The notes: generated by a model not told the origin, from the letters alone. A stretch of DNA of 64,000 nucleotides from Pedobacter soli (GCF_900101435.1 NZ_FMZH01000014.1:9020-73019), one strand, 5' to 3'; positions 42,831 to 52,753 are shown, numbered from the stretch's first letter. Made by a program: numbers and translations.

Positions 42831-43150
42831 GTCATTCCCAGCTGGCGTGAGAATCTCAATGTTTTGGCTAAAATTATATTTGCTTTAGGATTCCCGTTTT
42901 CACGGGAATGACGGATCGTGGCAGGGGGGGATGCTTGACAGATCGTGTTAGAAAGTATACTAGAGAATCACTCGTAGACAATCGTCATTCCCAGCTTGAC
43001 TGGGAATCTTAACACTTTAGCTGGGTTGATACACCGCTTTAGAGATTCCCGTTTTCACGGGAATGACAGATCACGGCAAGGGGGGATGTTTGACGGATCG
43101 TGGCAGGGATCATACTTTAGCATCACTCGTAGACGATCGTCATTCCCAGT
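42831..43150. repeat. Tandem REP-like array in the HTCS-susC intergenic region
   Basis: Each unit is a pair of nested hairpins, gtcattcccagc...gggaatct then gattcccgttttcacgggaa followed by tgac. Full units at 42831-42912 and 42984-43067, and the start of a third at 43139-43150. Period about 154 bp; the flanks (gatcgtggcaggggg) repeat too. The rest of the 515-bp gap (42764-43278) holds the divergent promoters of the regulator and susC genes. No gene. Confidence 0.82.
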
Positions 43151-43278
43151 AAAAACCTGCTCCAATCCCTTAAAATGTATATAATATGTCTGTTAGCACA
43201 AAAGATATGAACAATAGCACAAAGCCAATTGAGGCATATCCTGTTCATTTGTCCTAATAATTCTAACCATAATATTCT

Positions 43279-46263
43279 ATGCACATTTTTACATCTTTCT
43301 TCAATGGTAACAAGCGTATGTTGATGCTTTTACTTTTGATTTTTACCCACGGATATCTTTTTGCGCAGCAGGCTACCATTTCAGGTGTGGTGAAATCGGC
43401 TCCTGATAATCTGGGATTGCCCGGCGTGAGTGTTCGATTAAAGGGTACCAATATTGCCACCTCAACAGATGGAATGGGTAGTTTCAGTATCAAGATTCCC
43501 GCAAAAGCCGGAATTTTGGAATTTAGCTCAGTGGGTTACCAAACACGTGAGATTCCGGTATCGAAAACCACGATTTTAACGGTTACCTTAACCGAAGATG
43601 CAGCTACCTTAAATGATGTGGTTGTAGTAGGTTATGGAACAACCAGAAAGCAGGATCTGACCGGTTCGGTAGCAGTGGTGGGAGTAAAGGATTTCCAAAA
43701 AGGAAACATTACCACGCCTGAGCAGATGTTATCGGGTAAGGTTTCGGGGGTCGCCATTACTTCTAACAGCGGTCAGCCGGGCAGTGGTAGCACCATCCGT
43801 ATTCGCGGTGGTTCTTCGCTTAATGCCAGTAACGATCCTTTGTTTGTAATTGATGGTGTTCCACTAGAAAATGGAGGGGTTTCGGGCGCATCAAACCCAC
43901 TCAGTTTCATCAATCCGAATGATATTGAAACTTTTACCGTACTAAAGGATGCCTCGGCAGCGGCCATTTATGGTGCCAGGGCAGCAAATGGGGTAATCAT
44001 CATTACTACTAAAAAGGGTTTGAGCGATGGACTAAAAGTGAGTTTCAATTCAGTTAATTCGATTTCGAAAATTGTTAAACAGCTGGATGTACTGAGTGCA
44101 GATCAAATCAGATCGATTGTAAATGCAAATGGTACTACGGCGCAAAAAGCCATGTTAGGCAGTTTTAATACAAACTGGCAGGACCTGATTTACCAGGATG
44201 GCATTTCGACTGATAATAACATCAGTATTAGCGGTGGAATAAAGAAATTGCCTTACCGTTTATCTATCGGCTACCAGAATCAGAGCGGTATTTTAAGAAC
44301 TGATCAGCTGGAAAAAAAATCTGCTGCATTTATATTGAATCCACGCTTTTTTGATAACCATTTAAAAGTAGACCTGAACTTAAAGGGGAGTATGCAGAAA
44401 ACCCGTTTCGCTAATACATCAGCTATTGGTGGAGCGGTGAATTTCGATCCTACACAGGCTACCTATACCAACCGTGCAGATTATAACGGTTACTGGGAGT
44501 GGCTCGATCCGACCAGCCCAACAGGTTTGGTTAACCTGGTAGGGCGTAACCCTGTTGGTCTTTTGGAACAACGCGAAGATCGCGCTAAACCTTTGCGCAG
44601 TATCGGTAATATCCAACTCGACTATCAGTTTCACTTTTTACCGGAACTGCATGCCAATTTTAATGCCGGTTACGATGTAGCATCGGGTAAGGGAACGGTA
44701 TATGTAGATCCGAATGCGGCCGAATCTATTTTAAGCAAAGGGGTAAATAACCAGTACAAAACTAACCGGAGAAATACGGTGGTAGATTTTTACCTCAACT
44801 ATATCAAAGAATTTAAATCGATCAAGAGCAGGATAGATGCAACAGCGGGTTATTCGTACAACGATTACTTAACTACCCAATATTTTTATCCGTCTTTTGA
44901 TGCTTATGGCACTAAAGTACCCAATTCGGATCCTGCTTTTGCCACTAACAAACCGCAATACCGTTTAATTTCTTATTTCGGCCGGTTAAACTACAATTAC
45001 GATGAACGCCTTTTATTAACGGCAACGGTTCGCCGTGATGGTTCATCCCGTTTCGGACCTGCTTATAAATACGGTGTTTTCCCATCTGTAGCTTTAGCCT
45101 GGACGGTTAAAAACGAATCGTTCTTAAAAGATATCAAAGCTATTTCGGCCATGAAACTGCGCGCCAGTTACGGTATAACCGGTCAGCAGGATGGGATTGA
45201 TAATTATGGCTACTTATCTACCTATGGTTTAAGTACACTTAATGCACAATATCAATTTGGCAATAGCTTTTACCAGATGTACCGTCCGAGTGCCTACATT
45301 GCCAACATCAAATGGGAAGAAACGGCAACAGCAAACATTGGTTTGGATTTTGGCCTTTTCGATAACCGCATTACCGGTAGTTTGGATGTTTACCAGAAAA
45401 AAACAAGCGATTTGTTAAACCGGATTCCACAACCTGCCGGAACCAATTTTGCCGCTACGGCTGTAGTTAATGTGGGCGATATGAAAAATGAAGGGGTAGA
45501 GCTTACCTTGAATTTTAACCCGGTTAAAGCGAAAGATTTCGATTGGAATTTCAGCTTTAATGCTACTTATAACAAAAATACCATTACCAATTTAACCGTG
45601 GTGCCGAACGATCCGAATTATGCGGGCTTCCCGAGTGGTACCGTTGCAGGCGGTGTTGGTGGGCAAAATGCATTTATTAATGCTGTTGGCGGACCAAAAA
45701 ATACATTTAACCTGTTCGAACAGGTTTACGATCAGGCAGGAAACCCGATTGAAGGGGTGTATGTAGATCAGAATGGTGATGGCATCATTAGTCCAGGCGA
45801 TTTTAAGAAAGGTAAACAGGCCGATCCAAAAGTGTTTCTGGGTTTTAGCAATAACCTGAGCTATAAAAAATGGAACCTGTCTTTCACTTTACGGGCTAAC
45901 CTGGGGAATTACGTGTACAATAACAACTTTAGTCAAAGTGGCAACCTTACACAGATTTTGGGCACTGCGGTTATTTTAAATGGCTCGCCCAATTATCTGA
46001 CCACCAATTTTAAAGGCCAGCAATTGCTGAGTGATTATTACGTGCAGAATGCTTCTTTCCTGCGCATGGATAACCTGAACCTGGGTTATTCTTTTGGTCA
46101 GCTGTTTAAAAGTAAGGCCAATCTTCAACTTACTGGCAGTGTGCAAAATGTATTTGTGGTTACCAAATATAAAGGACTCGATCCAGAAGTGGCTTCCGGT
46201 GTAGATAATAACATCTATCCAAGGCCCCGTGTATTTTCTTTAGGCTTAAACCTTAATTACTAA
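43279..46263 (+). CDS. SusC-like TonB-dependent outer membrane transporter
   Basis: A 994-residue outer membrane protein. Signal peptide about 1-30 ending LFAQ, then a carboxypeptidase-D regulatory-like domain (TISGVVKSAPDNLGLPGVSV), a TonB box-like region (TLNDVVVVGYGTTRKQDLTG), the plug domain (about 115-230, GKVSGVAITSNSGQPG, IRIRGGSSLNASNDPLFVID) and a 22-strand barrel, ending PRVFSLGLNLNY. No N-terminal STN domain, so no sigma/anti-sigma signalling. It imports oligosaccharides with SusD as lid, powered by TonB. First gene of the galactan operon, three bases before the susD frame. Confidence 0.96.
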   Translation: MHIFTSFFNGNKRMLMLLLLIFTHGYLFAQQATISGVVKSAPDNLGLPGVSVRLKGTNIATSTDGMGSFSIKIPAKAGILEFSSVGYQTREIPVSKTTILTVTLTEDAATLNDVVVVGYGTTRKQDLTGSVAVVGVKDFQKGNITTPEQMLSGKVSGVAITSNSGQPGSGSTIRIRGGSSLNASNDPLFVIDGVPLENGGVSGASNPLSFINPNDIETFTVLKDASAAAIYGARAANGVIIITTKKGLSDGLKVSFNSVNSISKIVKQLDVLSADQIRSIVNANGTTAQKAMLGSFNTNWQDLIYQDGISTDNNISISGGIKKLPYRLSIGYQNQSGILRTDQLEKKSAAFILNPRFFDNHLKVDLNLKGSMQKTRFANTSAIGGAVNFDPTQATYTNRADYNGYWEWLDPTSPTGLVNLVGRNPVGLLEQREDRAKPLRSIGNIQLDYQFHFLPELHANFNAGYDVASGKGTVYVDPNAAESILSKGVNNQYKTNRRNTVVDFYLNYIKEFKSIKSRIDATAGYSYNDYLTTQYFYPSFDAYGTKVPNSDPAFATNKPQYRLISYFGRLNYNYDERLLLTATVRRDGSSRFGPAYKYGVFPSVALAWTVKNESFLKDIKAISAMKLRASYGITGQQDGIDNYGYLSTYGLSTLNAQYQFGNSFYQMYRPSAYIANIKWEETATANIGLDFGLFDNRITGSLDVYQKKTSDLLNRIPQPAGTNFAATAVVNVGDMKNEGVELTLNFNPVKAKDFDWNFSFNATYNKNTITNLTVVPNDPNYAGFPSGTVAGGVGGQNAFINAVGGPKNTFNLFEQVYDQAGNPIEGVYVDQNGDGIISPGDFKKGKQADPKVFLGFSNNLSYKKWNLSFTLRANLGNYVYNNNFSQSGNLTQILGTAVILNGSPNYLTTNFKGQQLLSDYYVQNASFLRMDNLNLGYSFGQLFKSKANLQLTGSVQNVFVVTKYKGLDPEVASGVDNNIYPRPRVFSLGLNLNY

Positions 46264-46266
46264 ACC

Positions 46267-47898
46267 ATGAACTGCTTTAACAAAAAATATATGAAACCGC
46301 GTGTTTTACAACTCTTCATACTTGCCTGCACAGCTGTAATTTTTACCACATCGTGCAACAAATTAGATTTGGTACCCACCAACGATTTAACGGCAGATAA
46401 GGTTTATACCAGTGCCGCAGGTTACAAACAGGCTTTAGCCAAAGTGTATGGTGCTTTTGCGCTTACCGGAAATGCATCAGTAGGGCAGCCCGATATTCCT
46501 TCAGAAATTATTAAAGACGAAGGTAACTCAGATTTTTTACGCCTGTACTGGAATTTACAGGAATTAACCACCGATGAAGCGGTATGGTCGTGGAAAAATG
46601 ATGCCGGTATTCAGGGCTTGCATGAATTAAGCTGGTCGTCAATCAACTCGATCATCAATGGCCTGTATTACCGTTCTTTCTTCCAGATCACCTTGTGCAA
46701 TGATTTTATCAACCAATCTTCTGATGATAACCTGAGTAAAAGGGGAATAACAGGTGCTGATGCCGATCAGGTACGTAAATTCAGGGCTGAAGCGCGTTTT
46801 ATCAGGGCTTACCAGTATGCTGTGCTGATGGATATTTATGGCAATCCGCCACTGGTAACCGAAACAACTGAAATTGGAGGAAAAGACCTGCCAAAGCAAA
46901 TTCAGCGGAAAGATCTGTTTGTTTATGTAGAATCTGAATTAAAGGCCATAGAAAACGACCTTGCAGCACCCAAAGCCAATGAGTATGGCCGTGCAGATAG
47001 GGCTGCAGACTGGGCTTTGCTGAGCCGGATTTACCTGAATGCCGAGGTATATACCGGAACGGCGCGCTATACCGATGCCATTACCTATTGCAATAAAATT
47101 ACTGCCGCAGGTTACACCCTTCATGGCAATTACCGCGAATTAACCATTGCGGATAACCACTTAAATACCGATGAAAATATTTTTACCATTAATTATGATG
47201 GTACCAGTACCCAGAACTATGGGGGTACAACTTATTTAATGCATGGTCCGGCAGGTGTGCCCGCTGATGTTTCAGGATCTAACGGTAACTGGGGTGGTTT
47301 ACGCATTACCCAACAGTTTGTAAATCTATTTGCCGATAAATCAGGTAATACCGATACCAGGGCACAATTTTACATGTCGGGGCAAAATATGGAAGTAAAT
47401 GATCTTTATACTTCTACCGATGGCTATTCGAGCACCAAATACCGGAACAAAACCCGTTCTGGCGGACCTGCACCACACCAGGATGTGGCTAAAGATTTTT
47501 CGGATATCGATTTTCCACTTTTCCGCCTGGGCGAAACCTATTTAACTTATGCCGAAGCTGTTTTACGCGGTGGATCGGGTGGTAGTTTAGCAACTGCGTT
47601 AGATTATGTAAACAAATTGCGTACGAGGGCATACAATGGCAGCACAGCCGGTAACATTACTTCGAGTGCCTTAACCACCGATTTTATTCTTGATGAACGT
47701 GGACGGGAGCTTTGGTATGAGGCGGCCAGAAGGACCGATTTGATCCGCTTTGGCAAATTTACTACCGCTGCCTACTTATGGGCCTGGAAAGGTGGGGTTA
47801 AAGCAGGTACGGCTGTAAACAGCAAGTATAACCTTTATCCATTGCCACCAACCGATCTTTCGGCCAATCCAAATTTACGTCAAAATACAGGTTATTAA
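46267..47898 (+). CDS. SusD/RagB nutrient-binding lipoprotein
   Basis: A 543-residue protein (535 from the second ATG at 46291, where the signal peptide MKPRVLQLFILACTAVIF begins). Lipobox TTSC. TPR-like alpha-helical SusD fold: an N-terminal SusD-like segment (KLDLVPTNDLTADKVYTSAAGYKQA), ARFIRAYQYAVLMDIYGNPP in the middle, and the C-terminal RagB/SusD segment with FILDERGRELWYEAARRTDLIRFG. It binds glycan at the cell surface over the SusC pore. The two usual neighbours, susC upstream and susE-like downstream, are present, with tight spacing (3 and 11 bp). Confidence 0.96.
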   Translation: MNCFNKKYMKPRVLQLFILACTAVIFTTSCNKLDLVPTNDLTADKVYTSAAGYKQALAKVYGAFALTGNASVGQPDIPSEIIKDEGNSDFLRLYWNLQELTTDEAVWSWKNDAGIQGLHELSWSSINSIINGLYYRSFFQITLCNDFINQSSDDNLSKRGITGADADQVRKFRAEARFIRAYQYAVLMDIYGNPPLVTETTEIGGKDLPKQIQRKDLFVYVESELKAIENDLAAPKANEYGRADRAADWALLSRIYLNAEVYTGTARYTDAITYCNKITAAGYTLHGNYRELTIADNHLNTDENIFTINYDGTSTQNYGGTTYLMHGPAGVPADVSGSNGNWGGLRITQQFVNLFADKSGNTDTRAQFYMSGQNMEVNDLYTSTDGYSSTKYRNKTRSGGPAPHQDVAKDFSDIDFPLFRLGETYLTYAEAVLRGGSGGSLATALDYVNKLRTRAYNGSTAGNITSSALTTDFILDERGRELWYEAARRTDLIRFGKFTTAAYLWAWKGGVKAGTAVNSKYNLYPLPPTDLSANPNLRQNTGY

Positions 47899-47909
47899 TT
47901 TTATATAGC

Positions 47910-49025
47910 ATGAAAACGATATTTAAGCCATTTTCTATTATTTTTCTTTTCTGCAGCATTTTATCTGCCTGTAAAAAAGATGCGAGTACCAATGTGGTAA
48001 CGCCTCCGGCTTCAGCTTCGCTGGCCTTTAAAAGCTCAGCAGGAGCGGTGGTTCTAACGGCTGCAAACGATGCCGAAAAGGTAATTACCTTTAGTTTTAA
48101 AGCTGCCAACTTCGGTGTAAGCATAACACCAACTTATTCTTTAGCTTTCGATCTGCCATCTGATACCAGTGGTGCCAATGCCTGGGGCAATGCCATAGAG
48201 GTAAAATTGCCGGCCGGAGCATTGGAAAAAGTTTATACAGGTGCCGATTTAAATGCATTGGCTGGTGTTCAGCTTAATTTACCTACAGGTGCGGTTAGCA
48301 CTTTAGCGGTACGGTTAAAGGCCGAGGTTACACAAAATACCGGGGTTGCCTCGAGCATTAAACCCATCTACTCGACCATTACTTTTACCGTAAATCCTTA
48401 CAAAGCAACTGTCGAATATCCTGCGTTGCTGATTAGGGGCGGCAATTCATGGAAAACGCCTGAAGTGCGTACCAATGGGTTGATTTTAACCTCATCGAAA
48501 TTCAATTCGAAATATGAGGGATACCTGAACCTGCCAAATGCCGATGGATGGGGAGGTGACGGCTTTCAATTGGTATCCTCAAAAGAACCTGCAAAGGTTT
48601 ATGGCTGGGGCACTTCGGCTACAACCATGAGCCTGGGCGGTGGCAATTTGTGGCTAACCCCTTCGCCAGCTTACATGAAAGTGAATGCCGATGTAGATGC
48701 TTTAACCATTTCTTACACGCCAGTTAAGTTTTTCATTTCTGGCGATGATAACGGATGGAGCACTTCATCAACCCCAATGGTGTACAATGCCGGTACCGGT
48801 AAATGGGTGGCGGCAAATGTAGCCTTAACTGCCGGAAAAACCTTCGTTTTTACCTGTAATGGTGGTTACGATATCAGTTACAAAGTAGATGCAAGCGGAG
48901 CTCTGGTTTATGCAGGCGCACCAACCTGGGGCGGTATCAATATTCCGGTAGCCAAAACAGGTGTATACACTGTTACTTTAGATTTAAGTGCAGGAGATGG
49001 AAATTATACCTATTCAGTAAAATAA
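47910..49025 (+). CDS. SusE-like surface glycan-binding lipoprotein
   Basis: A 371-residue lipoprotein with lipobox LSAC (Cys20). An N-terminal SusE-type Ig domain (about 35-125, SASLAFKSSAGAVVLTAAND, ITFSFKAANFGVSITPTYSL), a middle Ig domain and a C-terminal SusE/SusF-like beta domain (about 265-371: FISGDDNGWSTSSTPMVYN, TLDLSAGDGNYTYSVK). Trp-rich clusters (ADGWGGDGFQLV, KVYGWGTSATT) are candidate sugar-binding platforms. Likely binds galactan on the cell surface. Placed between susD and the endo-galactanase gene, as in characterised galactan loci. Confidence 0.85.
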   Translation: MKTIFKPFSIIFLFCSILSACKKDASTNVVTPPASASLAFKSSAGAVVLTAANDAEKVITFSFKAANFGVSITPTYSLAFDLPSDTSGANAWGNAIEVKLPAGALEKVYTGADLNALAGVQLNLPTGAVSTLAVRLKAEVTQNTGVASSIKPIYSTITFTVNPYKATVEYPALLIRGGNSWKTPEVRTNGLILTSSKFNSKYEGYLNLPNADGWGGDGFQLVSSKEPAKVYGWGTSATTMSLGGGNLWLTPSPAYMKVNADVDALTISYTPVKFFISGDDNGWSTSSTPMVYNAGTGKWVAANVALTAGKTFVFTCNGGYDISYKVDASGALVYAGAPTWGGINIPVAKTGVYTVTLDLSAGDGNYTYSVK

Positions 49026-49059
49026 AATGATTATGTTAACCATAAAAAATATAAAACGC

Positions 49060-50091
49060 ATGAAATGTTTTGCACTAATTGCTTTGTTAATTACGGCCAA
49101 TGTGAGCTGCAAAAAAAATGTTAAAGGTGAAACGCAGCTTTATCCTGCACCCGATCCGGTGGGTACTTATGCCAAAGGTGCCGATGTAAGCTGGATTACC
49201 GAAATGGAAGCTGCAGGTAAAAAGTTTTACAACAACGCCGGCGAACAGCAAGATATTTTTAAAATATTGAAAGATAAGGGGATGAATACCATCCGTTTAC
49301 GGGTTTGGGTAAATCCTTCATCGGGTTATTGCAATACGGCAGATGTATTGGCTAAGGCTAAGCGCGCACAAGCTGCCAATATGCGTTTGCTGATCGATTT
49401 TCACTATAGCGATTCGTGGGCCGATCCTGGTCAGCAGAATAAGCCTGCCGCCTGGGCGAATCAGGATTTTGCTACCTTAAAAACTTCGGTATACAACCAT
49501 ACCGTAGAGGTATTAACGGTTTTAAAAAACAATAAAATTGTGCCGGAATGGGTACAGGTGGGCAACGAAACCAATAATGGCATGTTGTGGAATGACGGGA
49601 AAGCCTCAGTAAATATGAAAAACTTTGCCGATCTGGTACTATCCGGCTACAATGGCGTTAAAGCGGTTGATCCGACCACTAAGGTAGTGGTGCATATTTC
49701 CAATGGTTATGATAACGGCTTGTTCCGCTGGATTTTCGATGGATTGAAAAACAATGGAGCCAAATGGGATGTAATTGGTATGTCGATGTATCCTTCGGCA
49801 AGCGACTGGGCTGCAAAAAATACACAGTGTTTAGCCAACATGAATGATATGATTTCGCGTTACGGTTCAGAAATAATGATTTGCGAACTGGGGATGCCGG
49901 TTAGTGACGCTGCTGCCTGCAGGGATTTTATTAAAGATTTGATGGCGAAGAATAAGTCGTTGCCAAACAATAAAGGCCTTGGCGTTTTCTACTGGGAGCC
50001 ACAATCTTACAACAGCTGGAAAGATTATAAGTTAGGCGCTTTTGATGATTCGGGCAAACCAACAGTTGCCATGGATGCCTTTTTACCCTAA
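49060..50091 (+). CDS. GH53 endo-beta-1,4-galactanase lipoprotein
   Basis: The start is placed at ATG 49060 (343 residues), giving signal MKCFALIALLITANVSC with Cys17 lipidated; the frame is open from 49027. The (beta/alpha)8 barrel has the GH53 signature GADVSWITEMEAAGKKFYNN, acid/base Glu170 in QVGNETNNGML and nucleophile Glu276 in MICELGMP. The conserved DFHYSDSWADPGQQNKPAAW is also characteristic of arabinogalactan endo-galactanases. It cuts the beta-1,4-galactan backbone of type I arabinogalactan or pectin side chains, most likely on the outer surface. Overlap or near-contact with the susE-like stop suggests coupling. Confidence 0.95.
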   Translation: MKCFALIALLITANVSCKKNVKGETQLYPAPDPVGTYAKGADVSWITEMEAAGKKFYNNAGEQQDIFKILKDKGMNTIRLRVWVNPSSGYCNTADVLAKAKRAQAANMRLLIDFHYSDSWADPGQQNKPAAWANQDFATLKTSVYNHTVEVLTVLKNNKIVPEWVQVGNETNNGMLWNDGKASVNMKNFADLVLSGYNGVKAVDPTTKVVVHISNGYDNGLFRWIFDGLKNNGAKWDVIGMSMYPSASDWAAKNTQCLANMNDMISRYGSEIMICELGMPVSDAAACRDFIKDLMAKNKSLPNNKGLGVFYWEPQSYNSWKDYKLGAFDDSGKPTVAMDAFLP

Positions 50092-50110
50092 TATGCTGTT
50101 GGTATGATGT

Positions 50111-50135
50111 TGGTCCGGATTTGTAATCCGGACCA
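50111..50135. other. Hairpin between the GH53 and GH2 genes
   Basis: Stem tggtccggat/atccggacca of 10 bp with loop TTGTA, 20 bp after the GH53 stop. No T tract follows, so full termination is unlikely. It could stabilise the upstream transcript or set a lower level for the GH2 gene. Confidence 0.6.
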
Positions 50136-50190
50136 GTTAAATCCCGACTAATGAAGATCATCTATTTATTATAAGTAATCATTTCTATAC

Positions 50191-52620
50191 ATGTCCCTAT
50201 TTAGAAAAATATTTTTTACCGTTTTAGCGCTTAACCTTTTTTACTTTAATGCTGTTGCCCAACGAACAGAAGTACTGTTAGATGAAGGCTGGAAGTTTTC
50301 GAAAGGGAGTTTTCCTGCCGCTATTGAACCTGGTTTTAACGATACACGCTGGGAAACCGTAACGGTACCGCACGATTGGGCCATTAGTGGTCCCTTTGAT
50401 AAGGAAATTGATAAGCAGGTAACTGCCATTATGCAGAATAATGAAACCAAGGCCACCGAAAAAACCGGTAGAACCGGGGCTTTGCCCTATATTGGCGAAG
50501 GATGGTACCGGAAGAATCTGAATCTGCCTGTAATTCAATCCAATCAAAAAGTTTTATTGCAGCTTGATGGTGCCATGAGTGAACCCCGTGTTTACCTGAA
50601 TGGGAAACTGGTAGGGCAGTGGAACTACGGTTACAACTACTTTTATATCGATATTACCAATGCGCTAAGGGCGAAGGATAATGTGCTGGCGATCCAATTG
50701 CAGAATAAACCTAAATCTTCGCGTTGGTATCCCGGGGCAGGTTTATACCGTAATGTGCATATCATTATTAAAGACAATAAAAGTATCGATCAATGGGGAA
50801 TTACCATTACTACACCGCTTATAAAAAAAGAATTTGCCAAGGTTAACCTCAAAACCAGATTCACCGGCAAAGGATTAAAACTGGTGACAAGGATTTTAGA
50901 CAGTTTAGGTCATCAGGTGGCGGTAGATACGGCAAAATCAATTTTTGGTAGCGAAGCAGATCAAAATATAGCGGTACAAAATCCACATCTGTGGAGCCCT
51001 GAAAATCCTTATCTCTACGCTGCCGTTTCAACCCTTTACGAAGGAAATATACCAAAAGATGTAGTGCGCACCCGTTTTGGGATCAGGGAAATAAAATACA
51101 CTGCAGGTACGGGTTTTAGTCTGAACGGTCAGGTGCGCAAGTTTAAGGGGGTTTGCTTGCACCACGATCTAGGTCCATTGGGAACGGCGATTAATACAGC
51201 GGCGCTGAAAAGACAACTTACCATTTTAAAAGAGATGGGCTGCGATGCCATCAGAAGCGCGCACAACATGCCTTCGCCCGAGCAGCTGGAGCTTTGTGAT
51301 GAAATGGGTTTTATGTTCCTGGCAGAAAGTTTTGATGAATGGGCAAAAGCCAAGGTCGAAAATGGCTATCACCTGTATTTCGATACCGATGCAGAAAAGG
51401 ATGTCGTGAATCTTGTACAGGCCAATAAAAACCATCCCTGCATTGTGATGTGGAGTTCAGGAAATGAAGTGCCCGATCAGTTTGGCGCCGAGGGGGTAAA
51501 AAGAGCAAAATGGTTACAGGAAATCTTTCACCGCGAAGATCCAACTAGGCCGGTAACTGTTGGGATGGATCAGGTTAAGGCCACCATGCAATCGGGTTTC
51601 GGCGCATTGTTGGATATTCCGGGATTAAATTACCGCGTACATTTGTATGAGGAGGCCAATAAGGCTTTTCCGCAGGGTTTTATCCTTGGTTCAGAAACCG
51701 CTTCAACTGTAAGTTCGAGAGGCATATACAAATTCCCGGTAGAAAAAGGAGCAGATAAGCAATACCCTGATTTTCAGTCTTCTTCATACGATATGGAATA
51801 CTGCAGCTGGTCTAACCTGCCTGATGATGATTTTGTGCTGCAGGACGATAAGCCATGGGTAATTGGCGAATTTGTTTGGACAGGTTTCGATTATCTCGGT
51901 GAGCCTACACCTTACGATACCAGCTGGCCATCAAGAAGCTCTTATTTCGGGATTTCTGACCTTGCGGGTTTACCTAAAGATCGCTATTATTTGTACAGGA
52001 GCCGCTGGAATAAAACCAAACCAACTTTACATTTATTGCCACATTGGAACTGGGAGGGTAGAACCGGGCAAACTACACCAGTTTTTGTGTACACCAGTTA
52101 CGATAGCGCCGAATTATTCTTAAACGGTAAAAGTTTGGGCATTCGAAAAAAAGATAAATCGTCGCCTCAAAACCGTTACCGTTTAATGTGGATGGATGTT
52201 AAATACGAACCCGGTACTTTAAAAGTTGTGGCATTCGATAGCCAGGGCAAGCCAGTAGCCGAAGAACAGATTATCACAGCAGGCAAACCTGCTAAAATTG
52301 TGCTTAGTGCTGACCGGAAGGAAATTATGGCAGATGGTAAGGATTTATCTTTCGTAACCGTTTCGGTGGTAGATAAGGATGGAAATCCATGTCCTACGGC
52401 AACTGATCAGTTAAATTTTGAGGTAAGCGGTTCAGGTAAGTTTAGGGCCGTATGTAATGGCGATGCCACTTCGCTCGAATCGTTTGTAAAGCCTACCATG
52501 AAACTTTTTAGTGGTAAACTGGTGGTTGTAGTACAAGCTGATAAAAAAGCTGGGGAGATAAAACTGAAAGTAAGTGGTAAAGGTTTAAAATCGGCACAGG
52601 TTGAAATGCTGGCTAAATAA
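50191..52620 (+). CDS. GH2 beta-galactosidase
   Basis: An 809-residue exported glycosidase with a signal peptide (FLTVLALNLFYFNAVA-like, cleavage near AQ, residue 24). Domains in order: sugar-binding jelly roll (about 27-185), immunoglobulin-like (190-300), TIM barrel (300-600), then DUF4982 and a bacterial Ig-like domain at the C-terminus (700-805). Acid/base Glu426 is in MWSSGNEVPD and nucleophile Glu560 in VIGEFVWTGFDY. It should remove terminal beta-galactose from galacto-oligosaccharides delivered by SusC/D. Specificity rests on the GH2 family and the neighbouring GH53; other beta-linked sugars are possible. Last gene of the locus. Confidence 0.92.
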   Translation: MSLFRKIFFTVLALNLFYFNAVAQRTEVLLDEGWKFSKGSFPAAIEPGFNDTRWETVTVPHDWAISGPFDKEIDKQVTAIMQNNETKATEKTGRTGALPYIGEGWYRKNLNLPVIQSNQKVLLQLDGAMSEPRVYLNGKLVGQWNYGYNYFYIDITNALRAKDNVLAIQLQNKPKSSRWYPGAGLYRNVHIIIKDNKSIDQWGITITTPLIKKEFAKVNLKTRFTGKGLKLVTRILDSLGHQVAVDTAKSIFGSEADQNIAVQNPHLWSPENPYLYAAVSTLYEGNIPKDVVRTRFGIREIKYTAGTGFSLNGQVRKFKGVCLHHDLGPLGTAINTAALKRQLTILKEMGCDAIRSAHNMPSPEQLELCDEMGFMFLAESFDEWAKAKVENGYHLYFDTDAEKDVVNLVQANKNHPCIVMWSSGNEVPDQFGAEGVKRAKWLQEIFHREDPTRPVTVGMDQVKATMQSGFGALLDIPGLNYRVHLYEEANKAFPQGFILGSETASTVSSRGIYKFPVEKGADKQYPDFQSSSYDMEYCSWSNLPDDDFVLQDDKPWVIGEFVWTGFDYLGEPTPYDTSWPSRSSYFGISDLAGLPKDRYYLYRSRWNKTKPTLHLLPHWNWEGRTGQTTPVFVYTSYDSAELFLNGKSLGIRKKDKSSPQNRYRLMWMDVKYEPGTLKVVAFDSQGKPVAEEQIITAGKPAKIVLSADRKEIMADGKDLSFVTVSVVDKDGNPCPTATDQLNFEVSGSGKFRAVCNGDATSLESFVKPTMKLFSGKLVVVVQADKKAGEIKLKVSGKGLKSAQVEMLAK

Positions 52621-52716
52621 TTTTAGCCCAGGTAGCATACTGGCTTTTTTGAATAATAATTACTAAACCAAAAGTTTAACCGGCCATTTGTGTTAAATAC
52701 CGCTAAAACTGAAAGT

Positions 52717-52753
52717 TTTAAAAGGCTGCAGCATTTTGCTGTGGCCTTTTAAA
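52717..52753 (+). terminator. Probable terminator of the galactan operon
   Basis: Arms tttaaaaggctgcagca and tgctgtggccttttaaa (two internal mismatches) with a 3-nt loop, about 100 bp after the GH2 stop codon, in the 299-bp spacer before the next gene. Confidence 0.65.

Noticed and set aside
42764..43278. CRISPR array between HTCS and susC
   Set aside because: The units are about 154 bp apart and internally palindromic, with unique-length spacing and no cas genes; a CRISPR would have short repeats with 30-40 bp spacers.
43279..46263. SusC with sigma/anti-sigma (FecA-type) signalling
   Set aside because: The N-terminus has no STN domain; it goes straight to the carboxypeptidase-regulatory-like domain, and the regulator is an HTCS.
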